Assembly: GCA_963402885.1 (NCBI GenBank)
Contig: OY727096.1
Coordinates: 28,935,820-28,999,819 of the forward strand
Length of the DNA: 64,000 nt
Origin: Antedon bifida
Lineage: Eukaryota; Echinodermata; Crinoidea; Comatulida; Antedonidae
Direction: 5' to 3'
Below the pieces are notes generated by a model, which made no database searches, had not been told where the DNA came from, and saw only the letters and a list, made by a program, of their open reading frames with translations. This document shows positions 22,333-33,205 of the stretch, piece by piece; position 1 is the first letter of the stretch; each line of letters starts with the position of its first letter. A program made the position numbers and the translations under genes.

Positions 22333-23093
22333 CGGAATAATGGGCTATTATACTCGTCGCACCTTTCTTTAACTTATATATTAAAATTTAAAAAAAATAT
22401 ATTCTATATCAATATAACATTATAAGGTGTATGTCAGTAATGTTTGCACATAGCGTTCGTGTTTCAGATTATACTAGATTAAAAAAAACACTTTATAATC
22501 GACTTTGTTTTTATAAAGTCATTGATACAATTATATAAACAAGACATTATACATGGCTGCAGTCGCGTGCTCAAGTAGTGTTTACCGACCAACCGACCGA
22601 CCGACCAACCAACCGATCGACATAGTTGCACGCGACTAAAATGCATTTTTGATTGTGTAAATGTAATTGGGAAGGAGGTGTTTTAAAGGTCTATTCTATA
22701 TGACCTTAATTGACACTACTACTTCTATCCTACATTTCTTACTTGTGTGTCTTTTGAAATTTAATGAATTAAATTACATTTTTTCTCAGCAAGGTGAATA
22801 AAAATACTACTATACTACGATATTAGAATGTGGCAAAACAGATCTTTACCAACTTCAAGTTACCATGCTTGTTAAGCAGCGACCTCAGCTCAATCAGGCA
22901 TCCCTCAGTCAAAAATTAGTATTTCAATCAATTTCTTTTATTTCGGAAATTTCATTCATATCAACGAACGTACGTACAAACAGAAAAAAATCGCAAATTA
23001 TAGACGTTAGTTATTTTGTGTTGCTATTTTCCTTACCATAGTAGGCCTATACAGCAAGTCAGAGTGCGTTAAGCTTAAGCACTAGGACGCAAC
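22333..23093. repeat. Local direct duplication, copy 2
   Basis: Partner of 21043-21767, displaced about 1.29 kb. It carries its own gaccgacc foldback and ends in the left arm of another foldback element at 23071. Confidence 0.8.
22561..22637 (+). repeat. Foldback element with gaccgacc core, copy 3
   Basis: Same ends as copy 2 (agtcgcgtgc, gcacgcgact), with accaaccgaccgaccgacc inside. Confidence 0.7.
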
Positions 23094-23232
23094 GCAAAGA
23101 CGGAGACACAACGCAAGCGAGTTGACCAATCACACGCGACTGTTCGAATAGTCTATCGCTTGAGATCGGTCAAACCACTTTTATTTGCGTTGCGTTACGT
23201 CCTTGCGTTGCGTACCAGTGGGAACCAAGATT
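23071..23232. repeat. Foldback element with cactagg/ccagtggga ends and gcgttgcgt repeats
   Basis: The left side reads gcactaggacgcaacgcaa and the right side ttgcgttgcgt...cagtgggaaccaag, forming an imperfect hairpin. A shorter relative lies in a CNOT9 intron at 60713-60795. Confidence 0.6.
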
Positions 23233-23654
23233 TAGTGGAGATGCGGTGCATTATGTTCATGAACATCATTAAAACGTTGAAGATTATTCAATCATTGTGT
23301 TTATCGTTTTGTTTATGATAAGAATAAAAGTATAGTAGTTAACCCCATAAAAGAGGGAAAAATCAACGTTGAAAAAGGGCCGATGAAATTAAAACTTATA
23401 ATGGACAATTTTAAATTATAGCCTTCTAAATTACACTGGCATATTGATGGTATTCTCTGTAGATTAGAAAAATAAAAAAATACACACACTGTTCGTATTC
23501 ACATCATGGTGTCTCGCCTGTCTGTTCCTCAAACGTTATTTAAAATGTATGCAAGTTCTAAACTTCTGTTGACAATGTCACCATTACTATGATGTCTGTG
23601 TGTATGTTAAACACATCATTACAATTAAATTTTAGAATACAATCTTCCTATTCA

Positions 23655-24721
23655 TTAAGCTTTTCCCATTCCTATTGTGTGCCTTTCCAAATGCATTTGG
23701 AAGCACCTTTTATCTTGGTATTTCACTCCACAATATTCGCATTTATACCGTGGCTCTCCATGTGTTTTCAAATGTGATTTTAATCCATCATTTGTTTTAA
23801 ATGTCTTCCCACAATGTTCACATTCAAATGGTCTCTCTTCTCTGTGAATTCTCAAATGTTTTTTTAATATTCCATTAGAGGCACATTTCCTCCCACATTG
23901 TTCACATTCATATGGTAAGTTTCCTGTGTGTAATTTCAAATGTGAGTTTAAAGACCCATTAGACTTAAATTTCTTTGTACAAAATATACATTCATATGGT
24001 GTCTCTTCTGTATGTACTCTAAAATGATCTTTCAAATGTGCATTAGCTTTGAATTTCTTACCACATTGTTCACATTCAAATGGCGTCTCTCCCGTGTGAG
24101 ATCTAACGTGTACTTTGTTTAAATTTTCTTCCACAATGTTCACATTCATATGGTGTTTCTCCTGTGTGTACTCTCAAATGTTTTTTCAAATTCTGACTGC
24201 AGCTAAATTTCTTTCCACAATGTTCACATTCATATGGTTTCTCTCCTGTGTGTACTCTCAAATGTTTATTCAAATTCCCCCTTTCTTTAAATTTCTTCCT
24301 ACAATGTTCACATTCATATGGTGTTTCTCCTGTGTGAATTCTCAAATGTTTTTTGAAATTAGCATTCTGTTTAAATTTTTTTCCACAATGTTCACATTCA
24401 TATGGTGTCTCGCTTGTGTGTATTTTCAAATGTTTATTTAAAACATCAATTTTGCATTCCACAATGTTCACATTCATACGAAGTTTCTTCATCGGTGCAT
24501 ATTCCCAAATTCTCATTTTCTTTATTTCCAAGATGTTCAAATGAAGTTTCTTCGGTGGTGTGTATTTCCAAATTCTCAATTTCTTTTTGTTTTTGATTAT
24601 GTAGTTGAAAATGATCATAGTCTTCACATTTTAACTCTTTAAAATGCACATGTATTCCTAAATGTTCCTTCAAATCACTTAACTCAAATTTATCTCCACA
24701 GTGTTCACATTTGTACTTCAT
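23655..24721 (-). pseudogene. ZNF-C, frameshifted C2H2 zinc-finger pseudogene
   Basis: Near-identical to the intact gene at 46185-47363 but broken twice. A 14-bp loss at about 24112-24116 collapses two ACTTT repeats, and an 8-bp loss lies near 24449-24454. These divide the protein into three frames. The start ([15 protein letters not shown] at 24719-24721), an acceptor at + 24798 and about ten finger units are still recognisable. The C-terminus also differs from the paralogue. The Mutator element sits upstream in its presumed intron 1. Confidence 0.9.
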
Positions 24722-24931
24722 GTTGGTTTTTTTCTTTTTTACTTGATCAATTATTTCAAAAGTCAAATTTCAATCGTCGATATTTCTCCACATATATCTA
24801 AAATAAAAATTGGAAAGAAAATGTAGGCCTATATAAAAAGAATGGAAATAATAAACCCTGTAATTGTCAGTACTGTACTGGTACACGTAGATCAAAGTGG
24901 AAAAGTTCCCATTAGTACATTTAACCAGGGA

Positions 24932-24939
24932 GATGTAAC
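24932..24939. repeat. Left 8-bp target-site duplication (gatgtaac)
   Basis: gatgtaac immediately left of the element matches gatgtaac at 30601-30608. The uninterrupted paralogous site at 47579-47586 has a single gatgtaac. Confidence 0.9.
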
Positions 24940-24946
24940 GAATTAC

Positions 24947-24978
24947 GATCATCTCGGTCGCGTTTCATTTCGGTCGCG
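24947..24978 (+). repeat. Left terminal inverted repeat of the Mutator-like element
   Basis: A 32-bp perfect reverse complement of 30562-30593. It contains an internal direct repeat of tcggtcgcgt, a possible transposase-binding iteration. Confidence 0.9.
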
Positions 24979-26145
24979 TGTCAATTAAGGTCAATTTTCA
25001 ACAATATCGATCGTGGTGTATGGCGCGTCAATTATGCATAAAGCATACGAAAATGGATGCTATTGTAGGATTGAGACTTAACTGTCAGATTTAACTCTCT
25101 TTCAGCAGTCGGTACGTGTAGCAGTTCGAATTTATAAACCTGTTTGCATTTGTAACGATTTTTATCTATATTTTCAGGACACAACAAGTAGCTTACGAAG
25201 AAGACTCCAATATGTTAATAATTATGAATGAGTAAATTGGGAATATTTGTTTGGTGCCAGTTATTAAAATCAGTGAGAGACTTTACTGAGCTTTTTTATA
25301 CACTATATTGCACTGAAAGATATTATTACGATTAATATGTAATACATTTTTTAAAAGCATAATGCATTGACGTGTCGCATTATGTCTCGTGCTATTGAAT
25401 TAGAATGAAACCATATTGTCTGTTGACTTTGTATGCTTATTGTTATGAAATACAATAAAAACAGAAATAAAGAAATAAGGCGAATTGTCTATTTTACCTT
25501 TTTGTGTCTATTGTCACCACAATACAAATGGAATGGGTGTTGCTTTTTTAGATGAATTATTATCGAAAAATTATTCGTAAAACGGCCAAAAAAATGTCTA
25601 CCATGTCCCTCCATCCGTCCCTTAAATTATACAAAAAATATGTATAATTATTAGCTGTCAAGAAGAACTACACCGCTAACATAACCATCGTTAATACTAT
25701 ACTACTTTTCCAGTCAATTTTTTCTTTAAAAAATGATTTTTTAAAAAACATGATGAAACGCTGATTATTGTCCACAGATAACGTAAAGCTGGCGGCAAAA
25801 ATGTCTTACAAAGTCTTACATTTGTAGTCGCAATTAATTTACTAAATCTACAGCATTAATTTTGCAAAGAAGCCTATCTGTTTAGTTTAAAAAGTAGTCT
25901 TGAAAAGAAGCTCATCTTGAAATGTTCTTAAAAGAAGAAACCGCCATTGAGCATTTTTTTCAAAGTTTTACCGTATTGTGATGTATAAATTTAATTAGAG
26001 AAATAAAAAAAAAAATCAGCATAAGCACGCAAAAAAAGAGAGCGCGTGTGCAGCGGGGAAACAATGCACGCATCCAGACAAAAGGGCACAAAGCTCATTG
26101 TATTTGTCGGAAAAAGTAACGCACGTAAAGGGAAATAGCGAACAA

Positions 26146-29100
26146 ATGAAATTGGGCGAGTGCCTACGCTTTGGTTTTGCCGATGAATTAAAAAAGGCCC
26201 AAAAACAACGAATTATGCACAGTGTTCTTCAATCTTCGATCATGGAAACCTGTATAGTATGTGATGAGAATGTTATGTTTAATCAAGAAGCACTGCAATG
26301 TGATGGTTGCGAAAGATGGCAGCATAGGACCTGCAACACTGGAGTTGGGCAAGCAGAGTACAGAGCAGCTATTCGTGAGGGAAATCTTGAATGGGCTTGT
26401 AGAAATTGCAGAGAGGATATCGGCATCCACGATGTGTACGCACAAGACATTGGTAAATTTGTAGAACCACCGCAACACATTGAAGCTAATTTGGAGAATG
26501 TCTATCCGCAACCACAACCAGTTATACAACCTGCAGCCAGAGAAGTCGAATACCGGCGTATTCCGGCAACCACATGTCGAGGAAAGGTATGCGCTTTAAA
26601 TTTACATCTTTTCATTTAAACGATGACTTTGGGCGAAAACAGTTTAAAAGTAATTTTTATCTTCATTATAAGTAAGTTAAAATTATTTGTTGGTCAGGGT
26701 TAGTGTCTTTTTTACCATGGTATACCAATTCTAACGACAAATCAACTAGCGTATACCCTACGCGTCCAATATACACATAATTTAATATTATCGTTTTGGT
26801 TTTCAGGATACTTTGGTGGACAGCGATGGTTACCAGTACACTCAAAAAGTCGACAAGAGGCGGGCTAACATTAATTGGCGGTGTTGTGTTCGAAATAAGC
26901 TTGTGATGTGTAAGGCTAGTGTCATTGAACGTGATGGTCTATTCTTGAAAGGGTTGCAGAATCACATATGTGGAGCTAATCCAGGTATGAATTGCAACAT
27001 CGTTAACCCACTACACCATTATTCACAACATCGTTACCCACTACACAGTTATTCACAACATCGTTACCCACTACATCGTTATCCACTACATCGTTATCCA
27101 CTACATCGTTATCCACTACATCGTTATCCACTACATCGTTATCCACTACATCGTTATCATCTACATCGTTACCCACTACACCATTATTCACAACATCGTT
27201 ACCCACTACAAGTTATTTACAACATCGTTACCCACTACAACATTATTCACAACATCGTTACCCACTACAACATTATTCACAACATCGTTACCCACTACAA
27301 CATTATTCACAACATCGTTACCCACTACACAGTCATTTACAACATCGTTACCCACTACAACATTATTCACAACATCGTTACCCACTACACAGTTATTTAC
27401 AACATCGTTACCCACTACATCGTTACCCACTACACATTTATTTACTACATCGTTATCCACAACATCGTTACCCACTACATCGTTACCCACTACACAGTTA
27501 TTTACTACATCGTTATCATCTACATCGTTACCCACTACACAGTTATTTACAACATCGTTACCCACTACACAGTTATTTACAACATCGTTACCCACTACAA
27601 CATTATTCACAACATCGTTACCCACTACATCGTTATCCACCAAAAACATTTTAACAACGCGTATTTTATCCGTTTTAGGTAGAGATGTAGTGTTGACGTT
27701 ACGAAGGGATGTGAAGGTGACGGCTACAGAGAACCCTTTCGTTTCGGCTGCGGACATTGTTGAACGCTCTATTAGAGAAGATATTGGAGCAGGGAACATC
27801 GCCGTTCACCCAACGCTACCTCGTCCAATCAATCTGATGCAACAGGCCAACAGAAAGAGGAAATTAAGCCGACCAAACCACCCGAGAGACCTTACGTTTG
27901 TAGTAGACAGAGATCATATACCAGTTGATTTTTTGCAGGGCGACATTCGTGTTGGCAATGAGCGACATTTGATCTTCGCCACAAACCGCATGCTCGAACT
28001 TCTGTCGAAAGCAAGAAATTGGTTAGTGTTAAAATACCTTACAATGATCTTTAATGAATTACTGAACAAAAAACCCTAACAGATTACCTCAAAGTATAAT
28101 ATTATTCTTATCTTACCTAATTAAAATGAATCTGTTGATATTTTGTTAAAGCCCCCTTCCCTACGTTTTTTAGATCTAATTTAAGATCACAAACTATATT
28201 TAATATAAAAATAATACTATATGGTCCTATTGCGATAACTTTTTTCGTCTTTAAACGGTTAAAAATGTGAAAAATAAGTCGATTCTAATAATTATAGCGG
28301 CCCGCTATAAATCCCAAAATGCATTGCGCGCGGATTGATATTTTTGTTTTTCACCTGTAATTCGCCCACTTTTCGATCGATCGTGAGGCCAAAACAAATG
28401 GAAGACTCCTAACTTTTCAGCGAAAATACCGGGTTTTCCCCAATTTGTATCAACGGAGTCTGGCAAAAATAGAAAGACAATTAATGCAGCAACTATACAA
28501 CGTCAGGCTAGGTATATAGCTAGCGTACGATGTTCGTACGTTACCGATGTTTACCAGCTAGGCCTACAAAACTAAGCCTAGCTAGGCTAGGCCTAAGACC
28601 GTCCACGAGAGGTCGATCGCCGCAAGCTACTTAGGTAGTGCATTGTTTCTCACTTTTTATCATAATTTAACATAAAACGTACATTTAAGACAAGGAATGA
28701 CATGGTTTAATGTTTTTAAAGTGATATATATGTATTATTTTCCAAAAAACGTCCAAAATTGCAGGGAAGGGGTCTTTAATGTTACTCCAACGTCGCTTAT
28801 TGATTATGTGTTCGTGTATACCAATATTGTTTTGTGTGTCTTTACAGGTATGTTGATGCTACATTCAAAGTTGTCAAGGAACCGTTCGCACAGCTCTTCA
28901 GCATACACAGCTTCCTGTCATCTGGCAATTGCTGCAAGCAAGTCCCGTTGGTGTTCGTGTTGATGTCTGCTCGTGGCTATCATGACTATCATGCCGTTAT
29001 CGAAGCTATCAGTGGTTTGTTGCCGGATGGTCCTTCCGTTACCAAAGTGGTTGCAGATTACGAAGCTTCCATATGGCAAGCATTTAGGAGGAGCTTCCCC

Positions 29101-30040
29101 AACGCAACAATGACAGGTTGCTTATTTCATTTCACACAGGTACACTTAATATTTAACTTTATTTGCCTATCGAAATTGTGTGCATATCTTTCTTTCTTTC
29201 AGTTATTTTCGAATGTTTTAATTTATTTTTTTGTTTTACAGGCGGTTTTCAGAAAAATCCAAGAACTAGGCCTACAACGGGCCTATGCTAACGACAACGG
29301 CACACACGAGGTACGTAATATAATTTCAGGTTATACCACGTTGCCAGATGAATTACCAAAAGATTCCTTTATTTGTGCGTCTAGTACGGCGTAAATGTAA
29401 GATACCCATAACCCCCTTTATTTTAATCTGAAAACGTTCATGTCGTGTTTCGTGTTATACATATGCTATTTTTTGTTTACTGAGACAGGTAATGGGATTG
29501 CCACTATTGCCGGCCGAGCACATTGCTCCCACATTCAACCATCTACAGAGGAACGCTGGGGACAACGTAGTAATCCGCCAGCTATTACTGTATTTGCAGC
29601 GGACATGGGTCGATGGCAACACGTTTACCCCTCAAGATTGGTCTGTTTTTGGGCAAGCAACGAGGACCAACAACGACCTTGAGGGGTATCACAACAGACT
29701 GAATCGAAAAGGACGACGTGGTAAGAAAATTACTTTTCAATTATAATATTATGTATTATGTTGCTCATGATAATTATAGTATATCGTTATTTTTGTTATT
29801 TCAGCAAAACTTCAACTCTACCTCTTAATCGGGCTGCTGCATGAAGAGAGTCAGAATGTTCACATCACAATGGAATTAGTTCATCGCGAAGATGTTGACC
29901 GGCTTCAGCGACAAGCTTACCGACGTGCAACTAGAACGCTCTTACGCCTCTGGGACGAGTATCGCGCAGGCCAACGATCAGCGAGATCGCTCCTTAACGC
30001 TGGATCGCGCATTATATCAAATGATGTTCGCGATTTGTAG
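26146..30040 (+). CDS. Mutator-like transposase with PHD and FLYWCH-like fingers, 7 exons
   Basis: Exons 26146-26586, 26807-26984, 27679-28021, 28848-29139, 29242-29310, 29489-29720 and 29805-30040 join in phase to 596 residues. Residues 36-88 form a C4HC3 PHD finger (C36-C39, C52-C55, H60-C63, C85-C88). Residues 148-207 resemble a FLYWCH finger (DGYQY..., NWRCCVRN, CKAS, NHIC). The MULE domain shows YVDATFK (D324), VPLVFVLMS, VVADYEASIW (D391), GCLFHFTQ (C412/H415) and NNDLEGYH (E506), the DDE triad and C/H pair expected. The first in-frame ATG is at 26146; the frame is open further upstream without an ATG. Expected role: binding the terminal repeats and cutting/pasting the element. The PHD part could contact histone tails; that is inference. 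All donors are GT and acceptors AG. Confidence 0.9.
26994..27650. repeat. 15/30-bp minisatellite in transposase intron 2
   Basis: Tandem copies of a 15-bp unit (ccactacatcgttat) and 30-bp variants (cattattcacaacatcgtta plus cccactacaa). It lies between donor CCAG|GTATGA at 26984 and acceptor TTTTAG|GTAGAG at 27678. Because the unit is a multiple of three it reads through as an HRYPL repeat, but it is intronic. Confidence 0.88.
28150..28775. mobile_element. TTAA-flanked MITE nested in transposase intron 3
   Basis: 626 bp bounded by TTAA at 28146-28149 and 28776-28779. The ends are inverted: agcccccttccctacg on the left and, reversed, agaccccttccctgca on the right. A second copy starts after a TTAA at 63675-63678. 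TTAA targets are typical of piggyBac-type elements; no transposase is present. Confidence 0.85.
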
Positions 30041-30561
30041 ATGAGATAGATGTAAATATTGCTAATAAATAAAAGATTAAATAAATAAATTAAATAAAGT
30101 CTGTAGATGTAAATAGAGGTAAACATTGTTAATAAATAAAAGATTAAATACATAGGTAAATTAAATAACGTAGATGTAAATAAAAAGGTTTCAATTTGAA
30201 TAATGAATGTAAACATTTTAATTGTATATGCGTTTTTGTTTTAAAAATAAAAAGATTGAATGATCATTGACAAAAGTGTAAAGTGAGTTTGTTTGTTATT
30301 TTTCCCGTCAGAAACAAATAGAATATTTACAAAATATAATGCTTATAAAAACATTTAAAAAAAAGTTAAACTAATAAAATACTGTTTTTACAATATTTAT
30401 TTAAATATAATGATTATTATATAAAAACATTTTTAAATAAACACCTAAAAAATAATAGAGCCTACACTTCGATCTTTAACTAGAGCTTACAGTGTACAGT
30501 ACTGCATTGAGCGGCGTTCCATAGAAATCGGAAGGAAGTTCGATTTTGGATTTACCGGAAG

Positions 30562-30593
30562 CGCGACCGAAATGAAACGCGACCGAGATGATC
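30562..30593 (-). repeat. Right terminal inverted repeat of the Mutator-like element
   Basis: Perfect 32-bp reverse complement of 24947-24978, followed by cgatacc and the gatgtaac target duplicate at 30601-30608. Confidence 0.9.
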
Positions 30594-31221
30594 CGATACC
30601 GATGTAACAACATCCACCAGCCGCCTGAGGTAAAGCTGTCCAGAAAGAATCGAAGAACGGAGGCAGTGGGTACTTTCAAGTCATGGATCCAGAGGCCGCT
30701 TCCCCACATCCCTCAATTTCAATGTAAAATATTGAACATATCACTTCATTTTACAACTTTTATATCCTGCTTTCTGGTTCCGCTATTATTTAAAAATTGG
30801 AATAATTTATATTTACACTGAAAATGTATAGGGAATCGGAAAACCGGTTTTTAATCTATACAGTACTGTAGTACTCGTATCGTCGTAAGAAACATAGTCC
30901 AAATACATACATGTAACATTATACACCGTGATTGCCTCAATTGAAAGAAATAGTGAATACATCTAAAATATTGAAATGTGTACGAATCATGAAAGAAACC
31001 CCTCTTTTCCTATGCTAATACACAGTCCCTCAATTGAGTCCCTCAATGTTTATGCTGCTAATAGTATTTAGAATGTTGAACACTTTTCAAAAAGTAAGGA
31101 GAAAAAGAAAACAGAAATGGGTGTAGAGTATAGACAATTTAGGCAAACACAACAATTCGTAAAAACTTGGAAGGGTACCAATTAAATGTATAAAAGTTTA
31201 AACTTAGTTGTGGCAACCCTA

Positions 31222-31351
31222 CCTACCTACCTAATATAGTCTCTCATCAGTCGTCCACTTGCTGCCTATTAATGGAATGGACAAACAAGTCTTCAGCAAG
31301 ACCGGCAAGACACGTAATGTAGCTTGATTGGCTGAGACTGTAAATGCAAAT
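31222..31351 (-). promoter_or_regulatory. Promoter/first-exon cassette of ZNF-C, cut off by the transposon
   Basis: gattggctgagactg (31326) and atgcaaat (31344-31351), with a GTAGGTAGG donor on the minus strand around 31217-31230. In the paralogue the same cassette lies about 0.95 kb from the coding exon; here the Mutator element makes that 6.6 kb. Confidence 0.5.
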
Positions 31352-32510
31352 TAGCTTATTTTACTAATTGATTGTAATGCACCCACCGGGACAATAACAT
31401 AAAACAATTGTTAGAGTGGCGTGGCGAGGAATTTGGGTGGACTTGATTGAACACTACAATAGAAATTGTTCTGCACAATACAGTAGGATACACGCCTAAT
31501 AGATTATGTGTCTAATTGTAAAGGTTGTGTTAATTGACTATTATATATTAAGTCAATTTGTTTTGAAACAGAACAATATAATATTTAAATTATCTTCTGA
31601 TCTGTTTTAATTGAACACTTAGGCCTACCCTCAATAAAAAGTGAGGCATATTCAGCTGAAAGTGGTAAAAAGCAAATTATATATTTTTAATACGAATCTT
31701 TCTGCATCTAATTTTTGTAAATAATATAATAATATGTACTTCGGGCCTCTGGCCTATGTTCTGTAGAAATAAATGCCCTTGACCAGAAGCCTAGAGAAGA
31801 AGAAGTATTACAATTTGTTTCAGTAATTCAAATAACTACAAATAAACTTACACATTGTTCATTTGACTAAAGTGAGGCATATTCAGCTGAAAGTGGTAAA
31901 TAGCAAATTATATATTTTTAATACGAATTATTGTATTACAATTTGTTTCAGTAATTCAAATAACTACAAATAAACTTACACATTTTTTATTTGACCATCA
32001 TGCTTTCCTTTTAGAACGTCTAATTTAAAACAACACTAGATTAGTATTTGTAGCAGACAACGATAACTATATTTCAATTTGTGTTATTTGAATTAAAGGA
32101 AAACATATATTTAGTTCTAATATCTGAATAAAAGGGACAAACGAAAGTTAAATATATTCATCATAATTTGCATACTTTGTTTTTACTATTAATACGATTT
32201 CATCTTCCGTTCATGTAAAAGATTTAGCATCATTAATATCCAACAGAAGAAACAAATAATAGAAAATAGACACACACACACACTTGAAAAAAAGTACTGT
32301 TTTTACTTTAGTGGTTGACTTTTGTTACGTTACCAATTGTTATAATAATTGTAAAAGGTAGGCTACAGTGTTCGAATGTATTTTATTTATTTTTTAATGG
32401 TCTTGCAATTATGTAGAAAAATTAGATATTATTCCGCTTTTCATGAACGTACGAATACATTTTCAAAGTTTTCTCCAACCTCCGTAGTAATTACAGGAAC
32501 TGAAGTTTTT

Positions 32511-32600
32511 AGTCGCGTGCAGCGCGACTCTACAGCTCACTATGTCGGTCCGTCGGTTGGTCGGTCGGTTGGTCATAAACACTAACTTGAACACGCGACT
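32511..32600 (-). repeat. Foldback element with gaccgacc core, copy 4
   Basis: agtcgcgtgcagcgcgact ... cggttggtcggtcggttggt ... acacgcgact, the minus-strand orientation of the family. Confidence 0.7.
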
Positions 32601-33205
32601 GTAGCCATCTATATGGCCTTGTTATAAATTGAAACAAAAAGACAAAGAAAAATAATCAAAAAACGAAAGATTTAATGTCAAACATGTTTAACTTCAACCA
32701 TCATTTGTACCCTGTCATAATGACGCTAATTGTTTATAAACGAAAAAAAAGACATATGTCTGCACAAATTAATTAATTGTTTAAAGGTATATTTTGAATC
32801 TGAAAAAAAATAATTTTGTTAAATGTTTTGTTGAATATGCTATTTTAATGTTACATATTAGTTATTCACTTCACTATTCACCACAAATTGGATCGGAAAA
32901 AAAATATTAACGTAAAAAAACTGTAAGCTAAAGCAAACAATTGTCAAATTGTCTGGAAGACAATGTGTATTTGATTGATTTTAACCAATGTATTCTTCTA
33001 AATATATTTACAGTAAAAGTAAGGATCAGATCAAAAGCTATACTACTAAACGGATGGGGTTATTTGAGATAGTCACTGCGATAAACATTACACCCTCCCC
33101 CCGACCCCTCCTACAAGTGTAGTTACGGCAGTGGGATAAACTTTATATGGCCCCTAGTAAACTTGATATTGTTAAATTAATAGTATAATGTAATTGTCAT
33201 TCTGG

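Larger units (their letters stand above)
24940..30600 (+). mobile_element. Complete Mutator-like DNA transposon (PHD-FLYWCH-MULE), 5661 bp
   Basis: Terminal inverted repeats include a perfect 32-bp block (24947-24978 and 30562-30593, beginning gatcatctcggtcgcg) preceded by 7 less similar terminal bases. An 8-bp duplication gatgtaac flanks it, the size expected of Mutator elements (8-11 bp). The duplicated locus at 47.58 kb is the empty site. The interior holds one seven-exon transposase gene (26146-30040), a minisatellite in intron 2 and a TTAA-flanked MITE in intron 3. The transposase has all three catalytic acids and no internal stop, so the element may be autonomous. Confidence 0.93.
30609..33205. 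other. Non-coding interval between the Mutator element and ZNF-D
   Basis: Matches 47587-50585. It contains the promoter cassette for ZNF-C, two direct copies of gtgaggcatattcagctgaa (31642 and 31873), a small (ca)n run and a gaccgacc foldback. A + strand open frame at 30603-30720 encoding RRTEAVGTFKSW has no recognised family. Compared with the paralogue it lacks about 210 bp near 31.70 kb. Confidence 0.5.

Noticed and set aside
26813..27682. An HRYPLHRYPL repeat protein
   Set aside because: The repeat lies between a consensus donor (26985) and acceptor (27678) inside the transposase gene, and removal restores a continuous FLYWCH-MULE frame.
27003..27799. Minus-strand GNDVVNN repeat protein
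   Set aside because: Antisense reading of the same minisatellite.
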